From NCBI RefSeq assembly GCF_027942865.1, contig NC_134520.1:2726501-2790500 (forward strand): a DNA stretch of 64,000 nt, read 5' to 3'. Origin of the DNA: Odontesthes bonariensis (taxonomy: Eukaryota > Chordata > Actinopteri > Atheriniformes > Atherinopsidae). Positions 38,901 through 49,192 of the stretch are shown here, one piece after another. Below the pieces are notes generated by a model, which was not told the DNA's origin, did no database searches, and was given only the letters and a program-made list of their open reading frames with translations. A program made the position numbers and the translations under genes. How positions within the stretch are numbered: the first letter of the stretch is position 1; each line of letters opens with the position of its first letter.

Positions 38901-41900
38901 ACTTGAAAGGTAGGTTGACATGTCACACTGAAACACGTTAGCTTAGAGGCTAGCTGAGCTAACGTCTGTTACTGTTATCGCTGTGAGCACCCATTTGATT
39001 CGTGAATGGTCTTGAATGAATCGGTGAATCTCAGCTTTCTAACGGTGTATGGCATGAATATACTTGTTAAGGGATGGCGTTTCAGGATTGAACTAAAGTG
39101 CATACCATCCAATTCCAATCCCAAGTGTACCGCTGACGGTACAGCATGCAGTAAGGGGTTAAAGACAGCTGTCAGACTTCCAATGATGGACGTCCCAGTA
39201 AGTTCAGCCCTAAGGTCAGATTGTGTAATGCTCAGAAAAACTGCAGAAAAATCCAAAAGCTTCATCTCAGACTTGCAGGAGAAAGCCTCTTCTTTCTAAA
39301 AAGAACATGGCAGCACAGCTTAAGTTTGTAAAGATGCATCTGAGCGAGCCTCGGGACTTGTTGATCGCGGTCCTTTGGACTGATGAGACCGAAGTTGAAA
39401 TGTTTTGCAGTGGTATGCAGCACCACATTTGGGCTTGTTTCACAGCCACAGGACCTGGAACACCTTGCAGTCATTGAGTCAATCGTGAACTCAGCTGTAC
39501 AGCAAAGATTCTGCATTCTGTCAGGACTCTCCAGTTTACACTTTTTTTTTTTTTTTTTTTTTTTTTCCTTTTTTTTTAGATGCAGAAACATTGGAACAAA
39601 TAAAACCCTCCTTAATGATAGCCACATTGTTTCAGCCAACTATGAAGCATCTGTGTTGTCTCTTCATTTCTCAGGTCTGCCCCGTCCTCTCCTGATGTTT
39701 CCCCACAGTCTTCTCCACGCCCCCCAAGAGCCAACAACGACCGCCTGACCCTCCTCACCCGCCTGGTCCGAAAGGGGGAGAAGAAGGGCCTCTTTGTGGA
39801 GAAGATGCCGGCCAGCATCTATCAGGTGCGGTGGCATCCAGCTTCCTGTGTAACCCCAGCTGCTCATCACCTCCGTTTGTCCCGGAGCGAGAATTGTTTC
39901 AAACGTTCAGTAACATGGCCTCTTCTCTCGTGCAGATTGTGAGAGATGAGAACCTGAAGTTCATGAAGAACAGAGACGTGTACAACAGCGACTACTTCAA
40001 CTTCATTCTTTCCCTGGTCTCGGTCAATGCAGTAAGTGTCCAAGCTAGTGTGTCTTATTTCATATATAAAGGCAACCTACAAGTATAGAGCGATATTGAG
40101 CTACATTAATCGACTAAATTGTGCAGTCGTACCACCTAAATATCCATCCTCATCGAAAACGTTTGAAACACTTTTTCACAGACGAAGCTGAAGCATCCAG
40201 ACTACCAGCCTATGGCCAAAGAAAGTCTGCAGCTGGCCGTTCACTTCCTCTTCCACACCTACCTGCACACCAAAAAGAAACTCAGGTAAACGCACTCGTG
40301 CACATGTGTGCTAAGTTTCAGTATCCTTCTGAAGAAGCAGCTTATATGTTATGTGTATGTATACCGTGCAGGGTGGACACAGAGGAGTGGATGGCGGCGG
40401 TGGAGGTGTTGCTCTCCAAGAGCAGCAAGGCGTGCCAGTGGATGGTGCAGTACCTGGTGGGATCAGAGGGACGAGAAATCACCAGGTCACTGCATGTCAC
40501 GCAGCTGCTGATGTTTCATTTTGTTCTTCTGAAATAAGACCGCATATTTGAGGGGGCAGCTGTCATAAAGCTGCTCCCACAGCTTCACTCTCTAACACAC
40601 ACACACACGCACATCCTCCAGTTTTGATGTAAACACCGAAATGTCTAAAAATGTGCTTCCAAACTGGCTTTAATCTCACAAACTTCTGCCTCTGTGGTGC
40701 TTGTGGAGCGTCGGGAGTATTAAAAACACCTGTGTCCGTGTTGCTTGCCTGCTGGATGCCGATTGGCTGAAATGGCAGGCCCGTCCCTGGAATGTTAACA
40801 TTCAGAGCCAGAGGATAGTTTTCCAAAGCATGTGTGTTTTAGAGAAGGGTGTTGGCTTACACGATTCCACGGTTAATAATGGGGTGATTGCATGAGCCTC
40901 AAACCTGATTGGTTGTTGAACATCGGACGTTAGGGCAGCAGTAAACCCCAGCCCCCTTTGAACACCACACACCCCCTTCACACGGAAAGGGAGATGCAAA
41001 ATGCCAGATTGCTTTGTGTCTCTAGGCCAAAGCTGCCGGTGTGAACGGTGGTTTTTGAGCACTCTCTTTTAGCTTTCTCTCTTATGAGACACTGAACATG
41101 TTGGCTATAATGTCTCCACCGCAGGGTTTGCCTGTTGGAGTGCAGTGTACGAGAGGTGAGGATGGTGGTGGCATCCATTCTGGAAAAAACTCTGGAGAGC
41201 GCACTGCTTTTCGGAGACCCAGGACTGGACAATTTGACCGATGCCCTTCTCTCCCTGTTGGACAAAGATGTTCCTGAAAATGTGAAAAACTGTTCGCAGT
41301 ACTTCAACCTCTTCAGTAACTTTGCTCAGAGGGTAATTTGGCACATCAAAGCGCAAACCATTCATTTTAGATCCCGCTTAAAATAAGTTCCCGAGTGTCA
41401 TGTCTGTGCGTGATGTTCCTGTGCTCTCAGGGTTGCGGTCCTTGCCAATTGTTGCTGAAACACTCAGCTTACCGTCGGATGCTCATCTTCCTGTTGGGGC
41501 CCAACAGGCAGAACAACCAGGTACATCAGCAAAATGTAGAAATACAGTGTGACTAATGTGCAATAGTATGTTTTTATTTCCCGCTCTTTACCACTTGTAA
41601 ATCTCAAAGAGCATTTTTTTTAAATGACCAAAGAAAAAGGAAAATTATTTTGAGCCTTGTTCATTTCAACTTCTTTGGGTTCAGAACCGGCGGTGGAGTC
41701 CGGCTCAGGCTCGGGAGTTTCTTCACCTCCACAGCACTCTGGGCCTCGTCACCCTGTACTCTGACCTCAGCCCCCAGCGGACCCACGGTGAGACACTCCA
41801 GTGTTCAGTGTGCACTCAGACTTTACTCTAAAATCTAGGACTTTTTGATTCAGTTTCCTTTGTCCTTCACAGCCCCAGGAGGGTTTAAGCTGCACGTGAA

Positions 41901-44900
41901 CAGCATCCCGTCCTCCACCTCTCTCCTCCCCCTTCATGCGGACATTCTTGCGTCACTCTTCACTCCAGGGGGGCAGCCGTACCTTCTTGAGGTAACATTA
42001 AACCAACATGTCAATGCGTTGCCTTTCGACTTTTTCATCTTTCCAGCTCTTTCACCAACGTTGAGGTTTTGTCTTTGTTTCCCCCTTTGTTAACCCTACT
42101 AGGTGATGTTTGCCATGCGTGAGCTGTCAGGACCTCTGTCTCTTCTGATAGAAATGGTGACCTACAGCTCATTCTGTAACGAGCCCTTCTCCCTGGGCGT
42201 GCTGCAGTTACTCAAGGTAAAAATCTTTTTAAAAAGAAGAAGAAAAAACGCTGTCACGTGTTTAATTAATGTGATGAAATGCTCTGAACACTTTGTGTCA
42301 CAGAACCAGCTGGAGACGGCGCCACCTCATGAGCTGAAGAACGTTTTTCAGATGCTGCAGGAGCTACTTGTGAGTGTCCCTTCATCCGTTTATCACATGC
42401 TAACTATATAAGCGCTGTTAAATGTTAACTTAAAACTTTAACTGTAGGTTGTGGAAGACCCTCTACAAACGGAGAGACTGAAGTACGCTTTTGAGTCAGA
42501 AAAAGGGCTGTTAGGTACGTCTTCAGGTTATGTTGTTGTTGCTCTGTTGCCCACAGTGATGATTTAACATGATCCATTTTAGCCCTATGAGTCCTTTACA
42601 GTAATGTTACGCTTTCTCCTCATAGCTTTGATGCATCAGAGCAACAACGTGGACAGCAGGCGCTGCTACCAATGTGTAAAGTTCCTGGTTACATTAGCTC
42701 AGAAGTGAGTACATCTGAGGTTCAGAGGTCGTGGTTGTACAGGAGGATTCACTTTAATGGGATCATCGCTTTCATTATTTTATTTGGATTGAAAAAATAT
42801 TTATTTTCATTGCTTTCCCACAGGTGCCCTCCAGCCAAGGATTACTTCAAAGACTTGTCTGGTCACTGGAGCTGGGCAGTGCAATGGCTGCAGAAAAAGG
42901 TTAGCTTTAAGGACAGCTAAATCACATTTTATTAGAACAGTTCCGTTTCATTTTGGGGGGCCATTTGTATTTCTTAAGAGTAACAGTTGACACTAATTCC
43001 CACATTAGTTAATTTGTTTCTAACCATTTTTATCCGACCGTGTCTAACCATTTTTAGATGTTAGATCATTTTGTCAAAGTTTCTATAGTATATAATATTG
43101 TATAGTGTAGTTAAAGTGAAAGTGTCATGAGTCAGCTTTGCATTGAAACCACTATGGATATTTTATCCATTTATCTTTTTACCCGTGGGAAACAATGACG
43201 GCTGATTTCACTTTTTATATCCATTTCTCTTGGCTAACTTAATTATATTTCACCTTTTTTAAAGTTTAATTTATCTAAATTTGCCCAACTATTTCAATTG
43301 TATATCATTCACTTTTAGCTAAATATTTTTAGCCTTTAGGTGACTTTATTATTTAAACCTTTTAGAGATTGCTTTTAGCAAACTTGTCTTTCAATCTCAC
43401 ATCCTTCACTTTAACCTTATTTTGGCTAACTATTTTAAGCTTTCATCTATTACTTTAAAGCTAATTTAGCAGAGCCGTTTTGACTTTAGCATCTATTAAC
43501 TCTCGCCAACTTTTTCTTGTTAAACTTTTTCTGGTTTATTCTTATAAAACTTCACTTTCTATCCTTCACTTTTAGCTAATTTTAGCAAACTATTTTAACA
43601 TTTGATCCATTACGTTTAAGATGAATTGAGCTTTTTCAGCATTTGCATCTATCACCTTTAGCTAACTTAACCCATTCAAACTTCATTTTTTTAGCTAAAA
43701 AGAAAAAAATTGTATTCATTACTTTAACTAAATGTTTCAACTCTTTCTTTTTTTTCATGACCAATTACATGTCTTAAGAGTTTAAACACATTATTTGTGG
43801 CGACACATAATTATTAGATATCACTCAATATATGGAGCTTCATCAGCCATATCTGATTGTTCGCCCCCTCTAACAGCTTTTTCCCCTTTTTAAGTCACTT
43901 TATCATAACGTTGAGTTTTACACCTGTAGAAAAGTCTTGCATCAAAGCAGAAATTCAAATTATCATTTATTTCCAATTGAATTCATATTTGGCATTATTT
44001 TACTCGCCGGTTGGGGAACACTGCTTTGGGGCATCAGGGCAATGTTAGACAAAAAGTTTATGTTAGCCTGAATGTTCCAAATGAATCATTATTTCTTATG
44101 CCCTTAGATGACTGAACATTACTGGACTCCTCAGAGCAACGTCTCCAATGAGACTTCAACCAATAAAACCTTCCAGCGCACTATTTCTGCACAGGTACAC
44201 ACTGCATAACAACGCAATATGACCACCTTTAGTTCCATTTCCACCGCTACCCTTACTCATTTTTTCTCTTCCCCTGCCCAAAGTAGGACTCACATCTGTG
44301 TGACTGTATGTGTGTTTCAAAATCTGCAGGATACCTTGGCCTATGCCACGGCATTGTTAAACGAGAAGGAGCAGTCTGGCAGCAGTAATGGCTCCGACGG
44401 CAGCCCAGCAAACGAAAACGCAGAACGCAGCCTTCGACAGGTAGCCACCACCAACCGCCCTGCTAGCTGCTAAGAACAGTGGGGCATCTCAAATGAGTCA
44501 CGGTGTTGCAGCACACGCAGCCAGAAAGAGAAGAATGGCGAAAAAACAGATTATCTCTCTGGCTTCTGTCACAGCTTTGAAGGCAGTTTGTTACCTCCCA
44601 CGGTTGTTATTAGCAGTGGATTTGAAGCCGCTCCTTTCTTTTGACTCTTGCTGTGCTTGTCAACCTGCCTACACTACACAAAACTGTCAGACCTTTTTCT
44701 GGCATTAACAGTACGGATGATAAATGTGTGGCATAGAAATTATAATCCTGCTGACGCTGCATAGCTCGTGATGGTTTGACTATTTGTTGTTTTTTTTCTT
44801 TCTTTATTTCTTTATTTTTTTTTATTTCTTTTTTTTTTTTTACTTTAAAAAAGCTCTATTTTTCTCACATCAAATGTGCCCTTCCTCTGTTTCGCAGGGC

Positions 44901-44960
44901 TCGGAGTCTCCCATGATGCTTGGCGACTCCAAGAGCGATCTGGAGGACGTAGACTCCTAG
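13042..44960 (+). CDS. usp24: Ubiquitin-specific peptidase 24, 67 coding exons
   Basis: USP24 is a giant cysteine deubiquitinase of the USP/C19 family that removes ubiquitin from protein substrates. I resolved 67 exons in one consistent frame, totalling 7,872 nt (2,623 residues, against 2,620 in human). Start: ATG at 13042 in context aaaATGG, opening [17 protein letters not shown]. Stop: TAG at 44958. Domains in order: UBA at about residues 3-44; long helical-repeat region; ubiquitin-like segment at about 950-1070 (exons 26-28); USP catalytic domain from about 1690 to 2050 with Cys1707 and His1977; helical C-terminal region. All introns are GT/AG. Exon coordinates are given in the four block entries that follow. 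Every intron larger than 1 kb that I inspected holds either repeats or unremarkable sequence. The gene converges on pcsk9. The identification is firm; a few exon borders, notably exon 21, are open to choice. Confidence 0.96.
18913..18966. repeat. (CA)n microsatellite
   Basis: About 27 CA dinucleotides lie in usp24 intron 7. A separate (GT)n run sits at 19036-19071. The long Cys-Val ORFs on the other strand are artefacts of this repeat. Confidence 0.95.
19036..19071. repeat. (GT)n microsatellite
   Basis: About 17 GT dinucleotides follow an ACACATGCACGT transition, 70 bp from the CA run. The two runs are complementary and could pair in single strands. Confidence 0.95.
20720..21081. mobile_element. 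hAT-type MITE, 362 bp, with intact 8-bp target duplication
   Basis: The element begins TAGGGCTGTAGCGATAC and ends CTCAGCCCTA, giving terminal inverted repeats with the TAGGGCTG core seen in many vertebrate hAT elements. It is flanked by an exact 8-bp direct repeat CTCACAGT at 20712-20719 and 21082-21089. Eight bases is the hAT target-site length. The interior is AT-rich with subterminal ATCGATA-like palindromes, and there is no transposase. It lies in usp24 intron 8, just after exon 8. Confidence 0.85.
22939..22976. repeat. (GT)n microsatellite beside a splice acceptor
   Basis: About 17-18 GT dinucleotides end 6 bp before the AG acceptor of usp24 exon 15, so they occupy the place of the usual polypyrimidine tract. 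Confidence 0.9.
22983..32328 (+). CDS. usp24: usp24 exons 15-42: central helical region with ubiquitin-like segment
   Basis: Exons: 22983-23144, 24221-24313, 24950-25057, 25140-25289, 25475-25606, 25936-26047, 26134-26210 (or 26243), 26294-26434, 26652-26705, 26797-26912, 27093-27159, 27302-27412, 27564-27662, 27800-27973, 28057-28142, 28359-28467, 28658-28822, 28917-29014, 29152-29247, 30046-30268, 30367-30529, 30760-30921, 31064-31134, 31218-31378, 31458-31519, 31667-31858, 31961-32075, 32184-32328. Exon 16 (31 codons, [15 protein letters not shown]...) is a weakly conserved linker that fits frame and splice sites. Exons 26-28 form the ubiquitin-like segment ([20 protein letters not shown]...) followed by a Ser-rich run. 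Exon 31 has a Gln-rich stretch (KQQQQHQQ). Exon 34 carries [19 protein letters not shown], a basic Ser-rich, likely phosphorylated loop. Confidence 0.92.
24911..24940. repeat. (GT)n microsatellite beside a splice acceptor
   Basis: About 14 GT dinucleotides, then tttttgaacag, precede usp24 exon 17. The repeat again replaces a normal polypyrimidine tract. Confidence 0.9.
27499..27531. repeat. (CA)n microsatellite, slightly imperfect
   Basis: A short CA run with one CG interruption lies in usp24 intron 26, about 30 bp before exon 27. Confidence 0.85.
29385..29485. repeat. Fragment of a dispersed teleost repeat
   Basis: The text 'ggacagtgcatattaataac' followed by 'gttagccaaaggctagtttt' and 'catctgttgtcc' resembles a short interspersed sequence that I recall from many fish genomes. 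It lies in usp24 intron 33. Ends are not defined and no family name is claimed. Confidence 0.4.
32415..37175 (+). CDS. usp24: usp24 exons 43-51: USP catalytic domain
   Basis: Exons: 32415-32534, 32696-32821, 33055-33153, 34537-34619, 34704-34845, 34926-35045, 35176-35390, 36808-36932, 37034-37175. The Cys box [20 protein letters not shown] is in exon 43, with the nucleophile codon TGT at 32481-32483. The QQDAYEFF box is in exon 45. A zinc-binding pair of Cys-x2-Cys motifs (ICKDC in exon 46, YYCEKC in exon 47) is complete. The His box [14 protein letters not shown] is in exon 49, with the catalytic His codon at 35362-35364. The third catalytic position falls in [12 protein letters not shown] of exon 50. 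All expected catalytic residues are present, so an active deubiquitinase is likely. Introns 45 and 49 carry large DNA-transposon derivatives. Confidence 0.95.
32653..32992. repeat. Poly-T tracts and (TA)n around usp24 exon 44
   Basis: A near-continuous T run of about 30 bases (about 32663-32691) forms the polypyrimidine tract directly before exon 44 (32696-32821). After the exon, a (TA)n run at about 32935-32962 is followed by another T run of about 20 bases. These simple repeats bracket an exon of the catalytic domain. Confidence 0.9.
33537..34410. mobile_element. 874-bp foldback DNA transposon with TTAA target sites
   Basis: The two arms are inverted copies of about 390 bp. The left arm runs from AGCGATACTCCGGAGTAG at 33537 to about 33928. 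The right arm runs from about 34019 to GGAGTATCACT at 34410. The loop is about 90 bp and AT-rich. Copies of the arm differ at only a few positions. TTAA lies immediately outside both ends (33533-33536 and 34411-34414). TTAA duplication is used by the piggyBac and Kolobok superfamilies; termini starting AG[C/T]GATA resemble Kolobok-type ends. It contains no transposase. It lies in usp24 intron 45, between two exons of the catalytic domain. Confidence 0.85.
35817..36521. mobile_element. 705-bp non-autonomous DNA transposon, possibly PIF/Harbinger
   Basis: Terminal inverted repeats AGCCGCTTTCGGAC (left) and GTCCGAAAGCGGCT (right) are exact over 14 bp. A 3-bp TAT flanks both ends (35814-35816 and 36522-36524). 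A three-base AT-rich duplication suggests PIF/Harbinger, whose usual target is TWA. Subterminal repeats around 'ctataggaac' occur in both halves. A 64-codon minus-strand ORF at 36083-36277 ([14 protein letters not shown]...) could be an ORF remnant; I do not recognise it. The element lies in usp24 intron 49. Confidence 0.65.
37385..37648 (+). mobile_element. Tc1-like transposon relic, 5' part
   Basis: The sequence 'ctctggagcattcaggtgtg' and a degenerate frame containing [20 protein letters not shown] match the 5' region and N-terminal paired-type DNA-binding domain of fish Tc1 transposases. It breaks off at a TTAA (37649-37652), where another element is inserted. The rest of the relic resumes at 39163. 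It lies in usp24 intron 51. Confidence 0.8.
37653..39158. mobile_element. 1.5-kb piggyBac-like element nested in the Tc1 relic
   Basis: The insert is bounded by TTAA on both sides (37649-37652 and 39159-39162). Its ends read CTCGTTCCTGCGCGC and, on the other strand, CCCCTTACTGCATGC. These form short imperfect inverted repeats of the C-rich type found in piggyBac elements. Removing the insert and one TTAA makes the Tc1 relic continuous (…ggaaaacattaa|agacagctg…), which defines both borders. The two ORFs inside, at 38349-38615 and 38975-39265 (minus), are not recognisable as transposase, so the element is non-autonomous. Confidence 0.75.
39163..39535 (+). mobile_element. Tc1-like transposon relic, continued
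   Basis: A frame with interruptions reads [20 protein letters not shown], then [20 protein letters not shown] and [10 protein letters not shown]. This corresponds to the catalytic DDE region of Tc1 transposase (the second catalytic D lies in WTDE). An internal deletion brings 'tctcagacttgcag' next to 'gagaaagcctcttc', removing the part expected between them. The relic stops at about 39535, just before a poly-T run at 39541-39578. Frameshifts and the deletion make it inactive. Confidence 0.8.
39675..44960 (+). CDS. usp24: usp24 exons 52-67: C-terminal helical region
   Basis: Exons: 39675-39825, 39936-40031, 40182-40285, 40372-40485, 41125-41332, 41431-41520, 41685-41787, 41873-41991, 42103-42216, 42304-42369, 42448-42514, 42626-42704, 42824-42899, 44108-44194, 44330-44440, 44898-44960. 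Recognisable blocks include [53 protein letters not shown] and [13 protein letters not shown]. The last two exons end with [19 protein letters not shown] and the acidic tail SDLEDVDS followed by TAG, very close to the human C-terminus. Exons 56-59 (residues about 2230-2400) are the most divergent from human. The 1.2 kb intron 64 holds an AT-rich degenerate repeat. Confidence 0.93.
43190..43750. repeat. Degenerate AT-rich minisatellite in usp24 intron 64
   Basis: The phrase cacttttagctaa followed by ttttagcaaactatttta and by atccattac or atctattac recurs near 43310, 43410, 43566 and 43651 with many differences. Spacing is irregular, about 80-155 bp. It looks like an old tandem array. The rest of the intron (42900-44107) shows nothing else. 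Confidence 0.55.
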
Positions 44961-47600
44961 CTCCTCCAACTGGCGGCATACCTCCACAGGAGAGGTAGCA
45001 CAGGTCCAGGCAGCCATTTGAAAGGGCTGCACTGTTGCCTCCGATTGGTCGGGACATTTGGGACTCCATGAAAGCCAATCAGAACTCTTTCTCTTGGTCG
45101 CTTCGGCAACAAAGGAGCTATGAATAAATCATGAATTACTTCCTTTCAGACAAGCCAAGGTGATGATGGAGATGCATTATCATTAAGGGCATCAGAGTTG
45201 ATTAGGGTGGGAAGTGCAGACAAGCTTCCACAATCACGGACAACTTCAGTTTATCCTTTTATTCATTCATTCACTCAGAATGACAGCAAGGTGGAGGATG
45301 GGTTTGGGTTGTGTTTTAACAATTTTCTGCTCATTTTTGCCAATTTATTTCCATAGACATATTCATATTGTAATTAAGATTTGTTCCATAGTTGTAATTT
45401 CCAGTGTAAGATAATATTTTAAAGTCTGTTATTTTGTGCTCTTCTCCACAGCCATGCAAAATGAAGGAGGTAACGTTAGTTGCTCTAGAGGAACTGAGAC
45501 GCGTGCGTTTGTATAGAAACACCTCCACACACGAGCACTTGGAAGGAGGGTGGGGTTAAGTATGCACTTTATAGTCCAGCCCAGGCTATTGAGATGTACA
45601 GCAGCACTGGTCAGTTCCTCCAGAGCCACTAAGCGCTAGCGTCCTCTTCTTCTTTTGCTTTTAACAACTGATTTTCGCAGTGCCACTTATGCAGACTCAC
45701 GGTCGCCCTGATAGCAAGCCGCTCTGCCTGTGACTGAACCTTTGACCCCGTGGCGAACGCATTGTAGCCACAGGGGACACAGTTTGGGGCAGAATCTGTC
45801 CCAGAAATGGGACGGTTCCATGGCCCTTAGTGAATCTGAAACAAACAGTGCCATGGTCAGCACTCTCCCGCCGCCATTTCTTCATTTCTTCTTGCTGACA
45901 GGCAGCCTCATGGTGGATTTTATCCTTTCCATTGCTGCATTTTATCTTCTTTTTCCTTTTCTTTTTTTTTGCCACTTGTCTTTGACTCTAGATACATTTA
46001 ATACTGGAGAGGATCTTTAGGGACTTTAGCCTTATGCAAGAAAAGCTGACCTTGAAACGCACAGGTCAGTCGTGGTGGGCCGTCAGTGCCGAACGAACGG
46101 GAGCTCAGGAGCATGTTTTATTTTAAGGTGCCAAGGTTACATACACTCGCACACACAAAGAATAACACACCATGAAAGAAGATGTGAAGACGTACAAGTG
46201 TGTGTGTGTGTCACTCATTCACTTTGCTTACAAAGTGCAGGTCCTCACCTCACTGTTACCTCTGCTTTATCAGGTTCATCTCGTCTTTCCAGCGAACGTT
46301 TCTCTTTGTTTTGCCTTTTGCTTTTCGTCTGCCTTTTTAAACACAAACACTGGGGAGCTAAACCCAAATGTAGCTCTAGTTTTCAGCAGAAAGAAACGCC
46401 CACGTTACCATCATCCCTACCCTAATCATCGGGAGTCTTTAAGTGCCTTAATCTCCCGATCTCCCCGCTTTTCCACCTCTTGACACTGTATGGTCATATC
46501 TCAATCGAGGAGGGGTCAACATCTGCTCCCCCTGCTGGCACCAAGCCAGCGTCTCCTGTAGTTGTGTAGTCTACCTTTGGGAGAGCAACAGGGCTTGTTC
46601 ATCCCCATTATTCCCCAATCTAATACAGGGAATCTCCTCTGTGTGCTGTGACAAAGGAAGGAATGTAACTGATTCTGTGCGGATGTGAGAGGGTGGGGGT
46701 GTAAGGTCTACCCGGTTAAACGGGGTTGAGGCGACAGGATGGGGTTTTGGTGATGGTAAAATGCTGCTTCTTTTCACTCTGCAGTCTGGCAGAGACACTT
46801 TGTACATACTGATTTAGGCTCAGTAGTTTTAGAAACACTTTCACTCACATGTTTTGAAGACATGAGCTTAAACCCGCATAGCAGACTAGCTCTCAGCTTT
46901 AACAGGTCAATGTTTACAGTGTGAGGACCTCCAGTATGAAGCAATCATTCAAGCTGATTTTCTGTTCAAAGTCAACCTGCGATCTATCCACTGAGACCGC
47001 TTTAGCCCTTCCATGCACACCCCTCACTCTTCCTTTCTATCTCATTAGTTGTGAATGTCACATCGTGCTCTCCGGCACGTTTGCATGTGTGGCAGCAAAT
47101 GGTGGTGAAGTTTGTCTTTCTCAGTGTGACAGAAAAAAAAAAAATCAGCCCCCCGCCTTGTTTGCTGTGTGATTTGGTGTCATTAGCACTTACTGTGACA
47201 AACACGCCCGTTCTCTATTGCTGGTTACGTGCTGTGTGAGAGAGCCGCGTGCAGTCAGTGCCAAGTGATACGCGGCCATGGCAACCCGAGTTGCATCCAG
47301 CCGAGAGTCTCTCATAGGTTTGGCCCTCTTCTACATCACCACAACTGCTTAAAGACTGGGAGGGTTGGGGGTGGGGGACAAAAACTTTAAAACAATCTTA
47401 TGTTTTAATTCTGTGATGCAGGGAGGGATGAGTAAGTGTGGTTTGGGATTGGCGTCAATACGGGTTTTTACTGTAGTTCAATTTTGACAATTCACTTCTG
47501 ACATCGCCGGAATCTGTAATGCATGTTAAAACTCAGTTTTAATTTGTACATCAGAGTTTGATTAAGGGGATATTTGATATAAAATAAACTGGAATGCACA
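44961..47600 (+). other. usp24: usp24 3' UTR (extent inferred)
   Basis: After the TAG, an AATAAA at 45123-45128 offers an early polyadenylation site, and another at 47583-47588 would give a 3' UTR of about 2.6 kb. The human gene also has a long 3' UTR. No coding homology was seen in this stretch. Which signal is used cannot be told from sequence. Confidence 0.5.
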
Positions 47601-49192
47601 ACCTGTTGCAAACATTGTTTTTATGCTTGTCGGCACACCGCCCCAGTTCCTCATCCTGTTACCCTGTACACATCGAGCTGGACAGATGTGAAGTCCAACT
47701 CATGAATTACAATACAGCCACATGTCTATGGAGTATTGTTTTTATCTCTATTAAATAAATAAATAAATGAATACAAAAAATGAATGTCCCATTAAATAAA
47801 TCACACAGATTTGAATACACAGACCAACAGATTTTTGGATTTAGTTTTCTAATTTTCACACGTCATTTATTTCATACTTCTTTATTTCCATTCCTTGTTT
47901 TTCATATGAGGAGAAGCATCAGACGTGGCAGTATCACCGTTCTGAAGCATCCAAGGGCACGCTTCCTTTTCACCCCATACGTTTCATCGATGTGTGGAAT
48001 AAAGAATCTTTCTGAAGACTCAACCAGACTCACTCTGGTCTCTGACAGTAGCCTACGACCAAGTCCGACTGCCTCGCGGCCATGTTTCACCCACTCGAGC
48101 AGTGTGGGAGGGAAATGTGGGCTTAAGTATCTTGCTCATGGCCATTTTTGACCAATGCTGTTGCTTTGTCAGATTCAAATCAGATAACCCGGCCGCCTCG
48201 TTTAGATATATACGAATTGGAAATGAAGAGAACTGGGAGATAATTGTCATTAGAAATGTAAAAGTCCCTTGAAATGGGTAAAAGCTGTATTGAAACTTGT
48301 TATTGATTGAAAAAAAACAACAACATGTATTGTACTCTTCGAAATTCTTTTTATTTAATTCAGTATTTTTTATTTTTATTTTTTTTACTGGTAAGGCATC
48401 TGTCATAAACGGTTACATCAGCAGCTGCAGTGACATATGTGCTGTCGCCTCAGCTGTCAGTGGTTTATACAGGCGCTGGAGTCATCACTCTGTCCGAGTC
48501 AGTAACAGCCCAGATTGAAGCCCAGCGAACGTGTCGGGTTGTCATGACACAGACCATCGCTTTGTGTCTGCTCCTTTTTTTTTTTTTTTTTATCTTTCAA
48601 TGTAATGGGAACCCACTGTTTCAAAATAGATGCGAAACCCCAAACGGAGTAGTTTAATAATCAAGAGTCTCATCAAGCTGATTGCATACAGCTGTCTGAA
48701 CCATCCTCAAGCTCCCAAGTCACAGCTGGAAACCAACACTGAAAAATCATGAGACACAGTCTGACTTCTTCAGGTGTGAATGTGTGTTTTCATGTCATCT
48801 TTAATACTAATCTTACAGCAGTATTGGATCTGTAACTAATTTCCATCAGTTCAGTTTGTTAGAGCATGCAGAGGGTACATCAGGTAAATACTTGGTTATT
48901 GTTGAAATCATACATTCATGGAAACTCTTTAATATACTTGTTTAGTAAAAAGATACAAAAATATTTGGTTAAACCTGTGTATGTCAGATGGATAAAAGTT
49001 GGCTTGCGAGATGTTGTGGTGGAGTCAGGACAATATGGAGCATTTGATGGCCTAATCCTACAACCGTAATACACAGAAGTTTTCCGGTTAAACTTTCTTC
49101 AGAGGACTAAAAGAGGTAAAGGAAAAAAAGACACACAGGGGTGCACAGAGAGTCGAAGCTGTTCTTGGAGAGTCGGGCTCTGAGAAAAACGA
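47601..49192. other. Interval between the convergent genes usp24 and pcsk9
   Basis: The stretch holds AT-rich sequence with (AAAT)n at about 47750-47768 and T-rich runs near 48350-48385. TTTATT at 48350-48355 reads AATAAA on the minus strand and could end the pcsk9 transcript, giving a 3' UTR of about 840 nt. I see no gene in it. Confidence 0.5.

Noticed and set aside
38349-39299. Overlapping ORFs of 88-97 codons as a possible new gene
   Set aside because: They lie inside the TTAA-bounded 1.5-kb insertion, lack recognised domains and occur on both strands.
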